Assembly (NCBI RefSeq): GCF_000383915.1
Contig: NZ_KB912942.1
Location: forward strand, 5,824,564-5,888,563
DNA: 64,000 nt
From: Amycolatopsis benzoatilytica AK 16/65
GTDB taxonomy: Bacteria > Actinomycetota > Actinomycetes > Mycobacteriales > Pseudonocardiaceae
Reading direction: 5' to 3'
Shown: piece after piece, positions 1 to 8,327 of the stretch
Position numbering within the stretch: the first letter of the stretch is position 1
How the letters are laid out: each line of letters opens with the position of its first letter
Notes under the pieces: generated by a model
Told to the model about the DNA's origin: nothing
Database searches by the model: none
Seen by the model: the letters and a program-made list of their open reading frames with translations, nothing else
Program-made: the position numbers and the translations under genes

Positions 1-92
1 TCGAGCACGAACTGGCCAAGCGCGCACGGGCGCGGGCGATCTGGCTCGACGTATGGCATCGGATCGAGAAAGCGGAACACGCGGTCGGCTGA
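1..92 (+). CDS. 3' end of an unidentified gene
   Basis: Reading from base 3, an open frame of 29 codons runs to a TGA at 90-92. It encodes a basic, helical C-terminus rich in Arg, Ala, Glu and His, ending in EKAEHAVG. The rest of the gene lies outside the window, so the family cannot be named. The frame is bounded by the window edge and could be chance, but its codon third positions are G/C-rich as in the neighbouring genes. The next gene ends on the opposite strand 37 bases later. Confidence 0.4.
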   Translation, partial: EHELAKRARARAIWLDVWHRIEKAEHAVG

Positions 93-129
93 GCTGATCT
101 GCCCCGTCCGCAGCGCTCGCCTAGCTGGG

Positions 130-1536
130 TCAGGACACCGACCACACATAACCGTCCGGCCGTACCAGCACCCGCTTCCCCGCCACGCCCTCGTACGCCG
201 CGTAGGCGTGCCCGCCTTCATCGATCAGCCCGTCGCCATCGGCCCCGGCCGGAAGAATCCGGTACGACGGCTGCCCGGTCCCCAGCTCCCCCTCGCCGAA
301 CACCAGCTCCGTCGCATGCGGACCGCGGAACAGCTCGAACAGCCGCACGGTCTTGCCGTTTTCGTCGACCAGCGGAGCATCCGGCGCCCGGTCCCCCGGC
401 CGCAGCCCGCCGGCACCGGCGGGCGACAGCGGGCCGCCGCGATAGGTCAGATCGAGCTGCTGGGTCTCCGGACCGCGCTCGTGTGCGTCGTCCGCCCCGT
501 CTTTGTACTTCTCCAGCAACGCGCTGCTCACGCCTAGCACGCGCGCCGCCACCGCGCGCCGCTCCGGTTCATAGCTGTCCAGCAGCTCCGGCGATCCGTC
601 GGCGAGCTTCCAGCCGAGGTTGTACGCGTCCTGCACGCCGGTATTCAGCCCCTGCCCGCCGGTCGGCGGGTGGACGTGCGCGGAATCGCCGGCCAGGAAC
701 ACGCGGCCCTGCCGAAACGCCGCGGCCAGCCGGATATTCGGCCGCCACACCGTGGACCAGGCCAGGTCGAGCAACCGGACGCTGCCGCCGGACACCCGGT
801 CCAGGTGCGCCTGCAGTGCGGCCAGCGAGGTCTCCGCGTCTGCTTCGCCGATCGGCGAGCTGAACTGGAAGTACGGCGTGCCCGCGAGCGGGGTGAACCC
901 GACGCCGGACATCGGCTCGTCCGCCGCGGCGAACCAGTACGCCGCGTCGTGGTCGAGCCCCTCCGCGGACACGTCGCCCAGCAGCAGCCGGATCGACTCG
1001 TCCGTGGTCCCCTCGAACGGAATCCCCAGTGCCTTGCGCACGAAACTCTTGCCGCCGTCCGCGCCGACCAGGTAATCGGCGCGCACCGTCTCGCCGGTCG
1101 ACAGCTCCGCCGTGACGCCCTCGTCGTCTTGCGCGAGCCCGGTCAACTCAGTGCCCAGCTCCACTCGCACGCCCAGCTCGGCGAGCCGGTCCCGGAGGAT
1201 CGCCTCGGTCTGCGACTGGCCGAGGAACCAAGCCCCCGGATACGGCACCGCGGGCGTCGGCTCGACCGGCGCGGCCATCCGCCGCACGGTGTCGAACCGC
1301 CCGTCCAGATACACCCGAATCGGATACGGCGGCGCACCCGCGGCGAACACCGCGTCCAGCACGCCCAAGTCCTCGAAAACCTCCAGCGTGCGCGGCTGCA
1401 GCCCGTCGCCGCGAGAACCGGCGAAGTACTGCTGCGCCTTCTCCAGCACCCGCACGCCGACGCCCCGGCGCGCCAGCTCGATCCCCAGCGTCAGCCCGGT
1501 CGGCCCGGCACCGGCCACCAGCACCTTGGTCCCCAT
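130..1536 (-). CDS. FAD-dependent aromatic monooxygenase (PHBH / rifampicin-monooxygenase-like)
   Basis: This 468-residue protein is a class A flavoprotein monooxygenase, expected to hydroxylate an aromatic substrate with NAD(P)H and O2. Visible motifs are the N-terminal dinucleotide site VAGAGPTGLTLG (about residue 7), the DG motif LVGADGGKSFVRK in mid-protein and the flavin-ribityl motif AGDSAHVHPPTGGQGLNTG. The last ~100 residues form the thioredoxin-like C-terminal domain found in phenol hydroxylase and Rox-type enzymes. The ATG has a GGAGGGGCG ribosome site just upstream. It is divergent from a TetR gene and shares its AT-rich operator region, so TetR control and an inducible detoxification or catabolic role are likely. 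The substrate is unknown. Confidence 0.88.
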   Translation of the reverse strand: MGTKVLVAGAGPTGLTLGIELARRGVGVRVLEKAQQYFAGSRGDGLQPRTLEVFEDLGVLDAVFAAGAPPYPIRVYLDGRFDTVRRMAAPVEPTPAVPYPGAWFLGQSQTEAILRDRLAELGVRVELGTELTGLAQDDEGVTAELSTGETVRADYLVGADGGKSFVRKALGIPFEGTTDESIRLLLGDVSAEGLDHDAAYWFAAADEPMSGVGFTPLAGTPYFQFSSPIGEADAETSLAALQAHLDRVSGGSVRLLDLAWSTVWRPNIRLAAAFRQGRVFLAGDSAHVHPPTGGQGLNTGVQDAYNLGWKLADGSPELLDSYEPERRAVAARVLGVSSALLEKYKDGADDAHERGPETQQLDLTYRGGPLSPAGAGGLRPGDRAPDAPLVDENGKTVRLFELFRGPHATELVFGEGELGTGQPSYRILPAGADGDGLIDEGGHAYAAYEGVAGKRVLVRPDGYVWSVS

Positions 1537-1549
1537 CGCCCCTCCTAAA

Positions 1550-1578
1550 TGAATATATATTCAGTGAATCTTGATTCA
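1550..1578. promoter_or_regulatory. Two adjacent palindromic operators between the monooxygenase and tetR
   Basis: Bases 1550-1563 form a perfect 14-bp palindrome, TGAATATATATTCA. Immediately after it, 1565-1578 form a second inverted repeat with 6-bp arms, TGAATC-TT-GATTCA. Both share TGAAT/ATTCA half-sites and lie between the divergent starts of the monooxygenase (1536) and the TetR gene (1620). They are the likely TetR binding sites and also supply the only AT-rich promoter DNA here. Confidence 0.75.
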
Positions 1579-1619
1579 TCATGGCCGCTGATAGCGTTCC
1601 GCGTCAAGGGAGGTGCCGG

Positions 1620-2240
1620 ATGACGGCGACGAGCCGCAAGGAGAAGGCCGCCGAGACCGAAGCGGCGCTGAAGGACGCGGCCAAGCGCGTGTTCGCGGCC
1701 AAGGGGTACCTGAACACGAAGATCACCGACATCACCAAGGAGGCGGGCCGGGCCGCGGGGTCGTTCTACAACCACTTCGCGAGCAAGGAAGAACTGCTGA
1801 TCGCGCTGCTGGCGGATCTGGCCGCAGCGAGCGATCGAGACGCGGCAGGCACCGACCACCTGTCCGATTTCAGCGATCCGGCAGCGGTCCGCTGGCACGT
1901 GCGGCACTACTGGAACTTCTACCGGGACAATGCGCCGACGATGCAGGCGCTGCGCCAAGCCGCCGAGGTGAACGACGATTTCGCGGCGGCCTACGCGACG
2001 TTCGGCGCCACCCAGGCCGCGGATGTGGCCGGCCACCTCGACCACATCACCGCGGCCGGGCTGCGACTGCCGGCGAATACGCAGCTCACGCTCGCGATGA
2101 TGTACCGGCTGATCGACAGCTTCGCGCAGATGTGGCTGACGAATACGCCGCCAGCCGGCTGGACTCCGCCGACCGACGACGAGGCCGTCGAGGCGCTGAC
2201 CCGGTTCGTCTACCGCGGCTTCACCGGCCGCGACTACTAA
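1620..2240 (+). CDS. TetR-family transcriptional regulator
   Basis: A 206-residue one-component repressor. The N-terminal helix-turn-helix (about residues 18-62) includes KITDITKEAGRAAGSFYNHF and SKEELL, the classic TetR recognition helix region. The remaining ~140 residues form the variable ligand-binding domain. The ATG at 1620 is preferred over an in-frame ATG at 1581 because AGGGAGGT lies at 1607-1614, while the 1581 start sits almost inside the operator. It probably represses both itself and the divergent flavin monooxygenase through the palindromes at 1550-1578. The inducer is unknown. Confidence 0.88.
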   Translation: MTATSRKEKAAETEAALKDAAKRVFAAKGYLNTKITDITKEAGRAAGSFYNHFASKEELLIALLADLAAASDRDAAGTDHLSDFSDPAAVRWHVRHYWNFYRDNAPTMQALRQAAEVNDDFAAAYATFGATQAADVAGHLDHITAAGLRLPANTQLTLAMMYRLIDSFAQMWLTNTPPAGWTPPTDDEAVEALTRFVYRGFTGRDY

Positions 2241-2283
2241 CCGACAGGCCCGGCACCCACGATGCACGGGCTGCCGAAAGAAC

Positions 2284-2373
2284 CCCAATGTGGCATTGGG
2301 TGCATCTGACGCACCGAATGCCACATTGGGTGCGTCGCATGCACCCAATGTGGCATTGGGGTGCATTGGGCTG
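2284..2373. repeat. Three-unit 30-bp tandem repeat built on CCCAATG/CATTGGG palindromes
   Basis: Units start at 2284, 2314 and 2344. Each contains a 17-base inverted repeat with 7-bp arms, CCCAATG-NNN-CATTGGG (unit 2 has CCGAATG), followed by 13 bases. The central triplet is TGG in units 1 and 3 and CCA in unit 2, so the middle unit is in opposite orientation. The array lies between the convergent ends of tetR (2240) and dapC (2422). It may act as a bidirectional terminator or a protein-binding array. Reading it as protein gives only His/Met/Trp-rich nonsense. Confidence 0.85.
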
Positions 2374-2421
2374 GACGGGCGGCGGCGCCCGGGGGGTGCG
2401 GCGGGGTCTCAGCGACCTCGC

Positions 2422-3510
2422 TCAGCGTTGGGCTAGTCGCTCCGCGGCGGCCGCGATGCGCTCGTCGGTCGCGGTGAGCCCGATCCGCACGTGCTCCTTG
2501 CCGCGCGGTCCGTAGAACGTGCCCGGTGCGACGAGGATGCCGCGCTCGGCCAGCCACTCGACGGTGGCTTGCGCGGATTCCCCGCGAGTGGCCCACAAGT
2601 ACAGTCCGGCGTCCGAGTAGGTGATCTCGAAACCGTTCTCCTGCAACGCTTTCCGCAGCACGGCGCGGCGGCCGCGGTAGCGCTCGCGTTGCGCCGCGAG
2701 GGCGTCGTCGTCGGTCAGCGCGGCGACCATCGCCTGCTGCACCGGCCGCGGCACGATCATGCCGGCGTGCTTGCGCACCTCCAGCAGCTGCGCGACCAGC
2801 TTCGGGTCGCCGGTCACGAAACCGGCCCGGTAGCTGGCGAGGTTCGCCGATTTGGACAGCGAATGCAGCGCGAGCAGGCCGTCCAGCCGGCCGTCGTGCA
2901 CGGACGGATGCAGGAGCGAGACCGGCTCCTCCTCCCAGCCGAGCGAGAGATAGCACTCGTCGGACACCACGACAGTGCCCCGGTCGCGTGCCCATTCGAC
3001 GACCTTGCGCAGGTGGTCGACGCCCAGCACTCGGCCGGTCGGGTTGGACGGCGAGTTCAGCCAGATCATCGCCGGACGGCGCGGGCCGAGCTGGGTCAGC
3101 CCGTCCGCGCGCACCACCTCGGCACCCGCCAGCAGCGCGCCGACCTCGTACGTCGGGTACGCCAGCTCCGGGATCACCACCAGGTCGCCCGGTCCGAAGC
3201 CGAGCAGCCGCGGCAGCCAGGCCACCGCCTCTTTCGAGCCGATGGTCGGCAGGATCGCGTCCGGTTCGACCCCGGTGATCCCGTATCGCCGCCGCAGCGC
3301 CGCGACCGCTGCTTCGCGCAGCTCGGGCGTGCCGTGGGTGGCTGGGTAGCCGGGGATCTCCGACACCGACGCGAGCGCGGCGCGGATCGAGTCCGGCACC
3401 GGGTCGACCGGGGTGCCGACGGACAGGTCGACAATTCCCCCGGGATGCGCCTGTGCGCGGGCCTTGACCTCGGCGAGCGAATCCCAGGGGAAGTCCGGCA
3501 GCTTGATCAT
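2422..3510 (-). CDS. dapC: Succinyldiaminopimelate transaminase DapC
   Basis: This 362-residue fold-type I PLP aminotransferase should convert N-succinyl-2-amino-6-ketopimelate to N-succinyl-LL-diaminopimelate in lysine and peptidoglycan synthesis. It has the LNSPSNPTG motif, SDECY, and the PLP-lysine segment LHSLSKSANLASYRAGF. The start MIKLPDFPWD is chosen because its ATG overlaps the ferredoxin stop as ATGA (3507-3510). A longer in-frame reading would run into the ferredoxin gene. Pairing of fdxA and dapC is well known in actinobacteria (Rv1177-Rv1178 in M. tuberculosis). Confidence 0.93.
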   Translation of the reverse strand: MIKLPDFPWDSLAEVKARAQAHPGGIVDLSVGTPVDPVPDSIRAALASVSEIPGYPATHGTPELREAAVAALRRRYGITGVEPDAILPTIGSKEAVAWLPRLLGFGPGDLVVIPELAYPTYEVGALLAGAEVVRADGLTQLGPRRPAMIWLNSPSNPTGRVLGVDHLRKVVEWARDRGTVVVSDECYLSLGWEEEPVSLLHPSVHDGRLDGLLALHSLSKSANLASYRAGFVTGDPKLVAQLLEVRKHAGMIVPRPVQQAMVAALTDDDALAAQRERYRGRRAVLRKALQENGFEITYSDAGLYLWATRGESAQATVEWLAERGILVAPGTFYGPRGKEHVRIGLTATDERIAAAAERLAQR

Positions 3511-3827
3511 TCGCCCTGCGGGGGCAGAGCCTTGATGAAGGCCGGGTCGTTCTTGGTCACGCCGACCTTGGACGCGCCGCCGGGCGAGCCGAGCTCGTTG
3601 AAGAAGTCGACGTTCGCCTTGGTGTAGTCGGACCAGTTGTCCGGGACGTCGTCCTCGTAGTAGATGGCCTCGACCGGGCAGACCGGCTCGCAGGCGCCGC
3701 AGTCCACACACTCGTCCGGGTGGATGTACAACATCCGCTCGCCCTCGTAGATGCAGTCCACGGGGCACTCGTCGATACACGCCTTGTCGAGCACGTCGAC
3801 GCAGGGCTCGGCGATCACGTAGGTCAC
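3507..3827 (-). CDS. fdxA: 7Fe ferredoxin FdxA ([3Fe-4S][4Fe-4S])
   Basis: A 106-residue electron carrier. Counted from the GTG at 3827, Cys9, Cys17 and Cys50 fit the [3Fe-4S] cluster, and Cys21, Cys40, Cys43 and Cys46 fit the [4Fe-4S] cluster (CVDCGACEPVCP). Cys25 is extra. The ~50-residue C-terminal extension ending KALPPQGE is typical of actinobacterial FdxA/FdxC. The GTG is preferred over an upstream ATG at 3872 because AGGAG sits 7 bases before it and the family begins MTYVIAEPC. It is translationally coupled to dapC. It may serve P450s or other redox enzymes. Confidence 0.95.
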   Translation of the reverse strand: MTYVIAEPCVDVLDKACIDECPVDCIYEGERMLYIHPDECVDCGACEPVCPVEAIYYEDDVPDNWSDYTKANVDFFNELGSPGGASKVGVTKNDPAFIKALPPQGE

Positions 3828-3937
3828 TGCGTACTCCTGGCTTTCTCCTGCTGGGCCGGTCGGTGCGGACATTACGCGCTTCCCGCGCCCTCGGTGGTGG
3901 TTAGGCGACCCTTATCCAGGTGCTGGGAGGACGCCGT

Positions 3938-4111
3938 TCAGCGGTCCCGGCGGCGTGGCTTCGGCGCGTTGCGGGAGTCCCCGGTGATGGTGAATCCGGG
4001 AGCGGCGGGCTTTCCGTCCTCGCGTTTCTCCTCGAGCGTGCGCTTGAAGCCGTCGGCGATCTCGTCGACCAGGTCGTCGTTGTGCCGGTCGTCCTTGCGC
4101 GCGTAGCTCAT
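3938..4111 (-). CDS. Small conserved hydrophilic protein, 57 residues
   Basis: An acidic/basic, soluble protein starting MSYARKDDRHNDDLVDEI and ending in PKPRRRDR. There is no signal or membrane segment. The ATG has AGGAG 7 bases upstream. It lies just upstream of the fdxA promoter on the same strand and divergent from the GNAT gene. I do not recognise a characterised family. Small proteins of this type are found at the same locus in related actinobacteria as far as I recall, but the function is unknown. Confidence 0.7.
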   Translation of the reverse strand: MSYARKDDRHNDDLVDEIADGFKRTLEEKREDGKPAAPGFTITGDSRNAPKPRRRDR

Positions 4112-4146
4112 GGGGTTCTCCTGCGGAACGGGACAGCTCTCTCCGT

Positions 4147-4158
4147 CACAATCTAACC
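4147..4158 (+). promoter_or_regulatory. Probable leaderless promoter of the GNAT gene
   Basis: CACAAT at 4147-4152 lies 6 bases before the GTG at 4159, with no Shine-Dalgarno sequence in between. This matches the -10/start-codon spacing of leaderless actinobacterial genes and of several other starts in this window. Confidence 0.5.
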
Positions 4159-4908
4159 GTGAACGCCGCCGAAAAGCTCGAAATCGTGTGCGCGAAAGCG
4201 TGGCCGGCACTGGTCGAAGAACCGCTCGGGGAATGGGTGCTGCGCTGGGCGGACGGCTTCACCGGGCGTGCGAACAGCGCACTCGCGATCGGCGACCCGG
4301 GCCGCCCGGTCTCCGACGCGCTGCGAGCGGTGTGTGACTTCGCCCACGCCCGGCGCATTCCGCCCGCCGTTCAAGTGGTCGAGAACAGCCGTCTGGAACG
4401 GGCGGTGGCCGCCGCGGGCTGGCGCGAGCGGGTCGAGCACTCCGCCGGGCACCAGGTCGTGGTGCTGACCGGCCCGCTGCCGTCCGGGCCGGCCGGCGGC
4501 GCCGAGGTGCTGGACCAGCCGACGCCCGAGTGGTGGGAGCTGGCCGAGGGCACCGCCGAGCCCGGTCCCGCCCAGCGGCACGTCGTGACCACCGGAAAGG
4601 TCGGGTACGGCGTGGTGCTGGCGGACGGCACCACTGCGGGCGCGGTGCGCGGCGCGCTAGTGGACGGCTGGTTGCACGTCGGACGGCTCGCCGTCTCGCC
4701 CGCGTTCCGCCGGCGCGGGCTGGCCACCACGGCGCTCAACGCACTCGCCGATTGGGGCCGCGGGCACGGGGCCGAGCGGTGGGTGCTGCAGGTGGCGGCG
4801 GGCAACGCCGGAGCGCTGGCGTTGTATTCCGGGTTGGGCTGTTCGGAGCACCACAGGTACCGGTACTGGGGCCCGGCGCCGCGGACGTGCGAGGATCGCG
4901 AACCGTGA
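4159..4908 (+). CDS. GNAT-family N-acetyltransferase
   Basis: A 249-residue protein. The C-terminal ~110 residues carry the GNAT acetyl-CoA fold, with motif A VSPAFRRRGLATTAL (pyrophosphate loop R-R-x-G-L-A) and motif B in QVAAGNAGALALYSGLGC. The N-terminal half, rich in Trp, looks like a degenerate second GNAT-type domain (WVLRWADGFTGRANSA). The substrate is unknown. It is translationally coupled to fbiA through a GTGA overlap (4905-4908), so it belongs to the F420 operon transcript, although no role in F420 synthesis is established for such proteins. Confidence 0.85.
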   Translation: MNAAEKLEIVCAKAWPALVEEPLGEWVLRWADGFTGRANSALAIGDPGRPVSDALRAVCDFAHARRIPPAVQVVENSRLERAVAAAGWRERVEHSAGHQVVVLTGPLPSGPAGGAEVLDQPTPEWWELAEGTAEPGPAQRHVVTTGKVGYGVVLADGTTAGAVRGALVDGWLHVGRLAVSPAFRRRGLATTALNALADWGRGHGAERWVLQVAAGNAGALALYSGLGCSEHHRYRYWGPAPRTCEDREP

Positions 4909-5897
4909 AGATCGTCGTACTGGTGGGCGGGGTGGGCGGCGCCCGGTTCCTGCTCGGGGTCAAGACCGCACTCGGACTGCCCGCGATCGGCGCCGGCGAG
5001 TCGCCGCACGAGATCACGGCGCTGGTCAACACCGGCGACGACGTGTGGATGCACGGCCTGCGCATCTGCCCGGACCTGGACACCTGCATGTACACCCTCG
5101 GCGGTGGCATCGACACCGAACGCGGCTGGGGCCACGCGGGCGAGACCTGGACCGTCAAGGAGGAGCTCGCCGCCTACGGCGCCGAGCCGACCTGGTTCGG
5201 GCTGGGCGACAAGGACATCGCCACGCACCTGATCCGGTCGCGGATGCTGCGCGCGGGCTATCCGCTGTCCCAGGTCACCGAGGCGCTGTGCGACCGCTGG
5301 CAGCCCGGCGTGCGGCTGCTGCCGATGTCGGACGACCGGGTCGAGACGCACGTCGTGATCGACGACCCGGAGCAGCCGGGCCAGCAGAAGGCCGTGCACT
5401 TCCAGGAGTGGTGGGTGCGCTACCGGGCGGGCGTGCCCGCGCATTCGATCGTCGCGGTCGGCAACGACGAGGCCAAGCCGGGCCCCGGCGTGCGGGAAGC
5501 GCTGGCCGAAGCGGACGTCGTGCTGTTCGCGCCGTCGAATCCGGTCGTCTCGGTCGGCACCACGCTGGGCGTGCCCGGGGTGCGCGAGGCGCTGCGGAAG
5601 TCGCGGGCCAAGGTCGTCGGGATCTCGCCGATCATCGGCGGGAAAGCATTGCGAGGCATGGCGGACGCGTGTCTCACCGCGATCGACGTGGAGACCTCGG
5701 CCGAGGCGGTCGGCCGGCACTACGGCGCGCGGTCCGAGGGCGGCGTGCTCGACGGCTGGCTGGTCGCGCCGGAAGACCACGAGGTGACCGTGCCGGGCGT
5801 CGAAGTGCGCGCGGTGCCGCTGCTCATGTCCGATGTGGACGCGACCGCGGACATGGTCCGCGCGGCGCTCGACGTTGCGGGAGTTTCCGTTGACTGA
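4905..5897 (+). CDS. fbiA: F420 biosynthesis transferase FbiA (CofD)
   Basis: A 330-residue enzyme that joins the activated phospho-(enol)pyruvate or lactate unit to the deazaflavin Fo, giving (dehydro)F420-0. Diagnostic segments are the N-terminal [16 protein letters not shown], the LVNTGDD motif, [18 protein letters not shown] and the [10 protein letters not shown] region. Full length for the family. The GTG start overlaps the GNAT stop, and the end overlaps the fbiB start by 8 bases, so GNAT-fbiA-fbiB-NUDIX is one coupled operon. Confidence 0.96.
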   Translation: MKIVVLVGGVGGARFLLGVKTALGLPAIGAGESPHEITALVNTGDDVWMHGLRICPDLDTCMYTLGGGIDTERGWGHAGETWTVKEELAAYGAEPTWFGLGDKDIATHLIRSRMLRAGYPLSQVTEALCDRWQPGVRLLPMSDDRVETHVVIDDPEQPGQQKAVHFQEWWVRYRAGVPAHSIVAVGNDEAKPGPGVREALAEADVVLFAPSNPVVSVGTTLGVPGVREALRKSRAKVVGISPIIGGKALRGMADACLTAIDVETSAEAVGRHYGARSEGGVLDGWLVAPEDHEVTVPGVEVRAVPLLMSDVDATADMVRAALDVAGVSVD

Positions 5898-7239
5898 TTC
5901 ACCGGCTGACCACGCTTCGTCGAAGATCGAGATCCTGCCGGTCCCCGGTCTGCCGGAGTTTCGTCCCGGCGACGATCTGACTGGCGCGATCGTGTCCGCC
6001 GCGCCCTGGCTGCGGTCGGGCGACGTCGTCGTGGTGACGAGCAAGGCCTTCTCAAAGATCGAAGGTCGGCTCGTCCGCGTGCCGAGCGAGCCCGAGGCCC
6101 GCGACGCGGCCCGTCGCGAACTGATCGAGCAGGAATCGGTGCGCGTGGTCGCGCGGATCGCCCGGACGGTGATCACCGAGAACAACCTCGGCATCGTGCA
6201 GGCGGCGGCCGGGATCGACGCGTCGAACGTGCGCGGCGACGAGGTGGCGTTGCTGCCCGCGGATCCGGACGCGTCCGCGTTGGCGCTGCGCAACGGATTG
6301 CGGGAACGGCTGGGCGTCGAGGTGGCGGTGCTCGTCACCGACACGATGGGCCGCGCCTGGCGGGTCGGCCAGACCGACGCCGCGATCGGCGCGTCCGGCC
6401 TGCGGGTGCTGCACGGCTACGCCGGTCAGATCGATTCGCAGGGCAATGAGCTGGCAGTGACCGAGATCGCGGTCGCCGACGAGATCGCCGCCGCGGCGGA
6501 CCTGGTCAAGGGCAAGCTCGGCGGACTGCCGGTCGCGGTCGTGCGCGGCCTCGACATCCGCGACGACGGCAGCACCGCGCGCGACCTCATCCGCCCGGTC
6601 GACGAAGACCTCTTCCGGCTGGGCACCAACGAATCCATCGCGCAAGGCCGCCGCGAAGCGGTGCCGCACCGGCGTTCGGTCCGGCAGTTCGGCGACGAAC
6701 CGGTCGACCCGGAGGCCATGCGCCGCGCGGTGGCGTCCGCGCTGACCGCGCCCGCGCCGCACCACACGCACCCGGTGCGGTTTCTCTGGCTGCGCGACGA
6801 GGGTTTGCGCCGCAAGCTTCTCGACGCGATGCGCGACTCCTGGGAAGCCGACCTGACCGGCGACGGCTTCCCTCCGGAGCAGATCGCGAAACGCTTGTCC
6901 CGTGGCGACATTCTCTACCGCGCTCCGGAAATCGTGATTCCGTTCCTGCTGTCGGAAGGGATGCACACCTACCGCGACGAGCGCCGGAACCGGCACGAGA
7001 ACACCATGTTCACCGTCGCCGCCGGGGCCGCCGTGCAGGGCCTGCTGGTCGCCCTCGCCGCCGAAGAACTCGGCTCCTGCTGGATCGGCTCGACCATCTT
7101 CGCCGCCGACCTGGTCCGGTCCACTTTGGACCTGGAGGACGACTGGCGTCCGCTCGGCGCGATCGCCGTCGGGCACCCGGCCGCACCAGCGCCCGCCCGT
7201 GGCCCGCTCACCACCGGCGATTGGCTGATCGAACGATGA
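5890..7239 (+). CDS. fbiB: F420-0 gamma-glutamyl ligase / nitroreductase-fold fusion FbiB
   Basis: A 449-residue bifunctional protein. The N-terminal ~245 residues are the CofE-like ligase that adds glutamates to F420-0 ([47 protein letters not shown]). The C-terminal ~200 residues are the FMN-binding nitroreductase-fold domain ([32 protein letters not shown]), which in mycobacteria reduces dehydro-F420-0. The TTG at 5890 is preferred because it gives the mycobacterial length and the typical 8-base overlap with fbiA. An upstream ATG at 5833 lies deep in fbiA. Confidence 0.95.
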   Translation: MTDSPADHASSKIEILPVPGLPEFRPGDDLTGAIVSAAPWLRSGDVVVVTSKAFSKIEGRLVRVPSEPEARDAARRELIEQESVRVVARIARTVITENNLGIVQAAAGIDASNVRGDEVALLPADPDASALALRNGLRERLGVEVAVLVTDTMGRAWRVGQTDAAIGASGLRVLHGYAGQIDSQGNELAVTEIAVADEIAAAADLVKGKLGGLPVAVVRGLDIRDDGSTARDLIRPVDEDLFRLGTNESIAQGRREAVPHRRSVRQFGDEPVDPEAMRRAVASALTAPAPHHTHPVRFLWLRDEGLRRKLLDAMRDSWEADLTGDGFPPEQIAKRLSRGDILYRAPEIVIPFLLSEGMHTYRDERRNRHENTMFTVAAGAAVQGLLVALAAEELGSCWIGSTIFAADLVRSTLDLEDDWRPLGAIAVGHPAAPAPARGPLTTGDWLIER

Positions 7240-7763
7240 CCCTGCACGAATCCGCGATCGCCGCGCTCGCCCAGTGGACGCCCTCGACGGCCCCGCAAGA
7301 GTCGCTCCGGCAAGCGTTCCTCGGCTTCCTGGCTACGCGTCCGGACACCTGCCAGCGCTCCTGCGAGGCGGGCCACCTCACCGCGTCCGCGGTGGTGCTC
7401 GACTCGACCGGCACCCAGGTCCTGCTGACCCTGCACCCGCGCGTCGGCCGCTGGCTGCAGCTGGGCGGGCACTGCGAACCCGCCGACGCGTCCCTCGCCG
7501 AGGCCGCGCTGCGCGAAGCGACCGAAGAGTCCGGCATGACCGGCCTGGTCATCGGCGACTCGCCGGTCCACCTGGACGTCCACCCGATCACCTGCTCGCT
7601 GGGCGTGCCGACCCGGCACTTCGATGTCCGCTACGCCGTGCACGCCCCGCCCGGTGCGGAACCGGTGCGCAGCGACGAATCCGACGACCTGCGCTGGTGG
7701 CCGGCCGACGCGCTGCCTGCCGGTTCGGAGGATCTGGCCGATCTCATCGCCGCCGCCCGTTAA
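7236..7763 (+). CDS. NUDIX hydrolase
   Basis: A 175-residue protein with a Nudix box [20 protein letters not shown] followed by EESGM. The first Glu of the canonical box is Asp and the loop before REATEE is one residue longer than in MutT. This form looks common in actinobacterial NUDIX proteins, so activity is still plausible. An N-terminal segment with [16 protein letters not shown] precedes it. The start overlaps the fbiB stop as ATGA. The substrate, some nucleoside diphosphate derivative, is unknown. Its place at the end of the F420 operon recurs in related genera. Confidence 0.88.
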   Translation: MTLHESAIAALAQWTPSTAPQESLRQAFLGFLATRPDTCQRSCEAGHLTASAVVLDSTGTQVLLTLHPRVGRWLQLGGHCEPADASLAEAALREATEESGMTGLVIGDSPVHLDVHPITCSLGVPTRHFDVRYAVHAPPGAEPVRSDESDDLRWWPADALPAGSEDLADLIAAAR

Positions 7764-7772
7764 CCTGGGCCG
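7761..7772 (+). promoter_or_regulatory. Leaderless promoter overlapping the NUDIX stop codon
   Basis: TAACCT at 7761-7766 is a TAnnnT -10 box and includes the TAA stop of the NUDIX gene. Six bases (GGGCCG) separate it from the ATG at 7773, with no ribosome site. This spacing would put the transcript start at or next to the start codon. Confidence 0.55.
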
Positions 7773-7919
7773 ATGTATTTGGCGCGACCGCACCTGCACC
7801 CGGGGGACACCGGCGGTTACGTCAGCGGATGGGTGGTGCTGATCGGCTTCGCGGTCGCGTTCGCATCGCTGGCGCTGGCCGTGGCGGTCAGCGTCCGACG
7901 GAAACGGCGGAAACGATGA
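7773..7919 (+). CDS. 48-residue single-pass membrane protein
   Basis: A very short gene, easily missed. The protein begins MYLARPHLHPGDTGGY, has one hydrophobic helix of about 25 residues (WVVLIGFAVAFASLALAVAV) and ends in a strongly basic tail (VRRKRRKR), predicting N-out, C-in topology. Its stop overlaps the ATG of the GntR gene as ATGA (7916-7919), so the two are translationally coupled. No family recognised. The coupling suggests a role in the process controlled by the regulator, but that is inference. Confidence 0.72.
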   Translation: MYLARPHLHPGDTGGYVSGWVVLIGFAVAFASLALAVAVSVRRKRRKR

Positions 7920-8278
7920 CCATCAGCTACGACCCGGATTCGCCAGTCCCGCCGTACGAGCAGGTGCGCACGTCGCTGGCGGGCCAGATCAACGACGGCA
8001 CGCTGGCGGTGGGCACGAAACTGCCGACCGTGCGCGGGCTCGCCGCGGAACTGGGCATCGCGCCGAACACCGTGGCGCGCGCGTACCGGGAACTGGAAGA
8101 GACCGGCCTGCTGGAAACCCGCGGCAGGGCAGGCACGTTCGTCGGAGCGACCGGCGACGAAGCACTGGCCCGCGCCCAGGAAGCAGCCGCGACGTACGCC
8201 GCGGTGATCCGGGCGCTGGGGCTGTCGGCGGACCAGGGCGAGGCGATAGCCGCCGCCGCGCTGCGGGGGAAGCCTTAA
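7916..8278 (+). CDS. GntR-family regulator, YtrA subtype
   Basis: A compact 120-residue protein. The winged-helix DNA-binding domain (about residues 10-75) contains PPYEQVRTSLAGQI, KLPTVRGLAAELGIAPNTV and the wing LLETRGRAGTFVG. A short helical tail follows in place of the large FCD/UTRA ligand domain, which is the YtrA pattern. YtrA-type regulators usually control nearby ABC or membrane-protein genes. Here the only coupled partner is the 48-residue membrane protein upstream. Confidence 0.88.
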   Translation: MTISYDPDSPVPPYEQVRTSLAGQINDGTLAVGTKLPTVRGLAAELGIAPNTVARAYRELEETGLLETRGRAGTFVGATGDEALARAQEAAATYAAVIRALGLSADQGEAIAAAALRGKP

Positions 8279-8286
8279 CGGAGGAC

Positions 8287-8312
8287 CCGCCGGGTGCGAG
8301 GGCACCCGGCGG
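8287..8312. terminator. Perfect hairpin between convergent gntR and the SGNH lipoprotein gene
   Basis: An 11-bp perfect stem, CCGCCGGGTGC (8287-8297) pairing with GCACCCGGCGG (8302-8312), has a GAGG loop. There is no T-run on either side, as is usual for high-GC actinobacterial terminators. Its position between two gene ends supports bidirectional termination. Confidence 0.75.
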
Positions 8313-8327
8313 CTGGCCGCGAGACTG

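Noticed and set aside
2284..2373. CRISPR array
   Set aside because: The period is constant, but the supposed spacers are themselves similar, there are only three units, and no cas genes are present. The same applies to the arrays at 42108 and 58872.
2237..2995. Minus-strand open frame through the 2.3-kb repeat
   Set aside because: It reads out of frame through dapC and its His/Met/Trp-rich end is the repeat itself.
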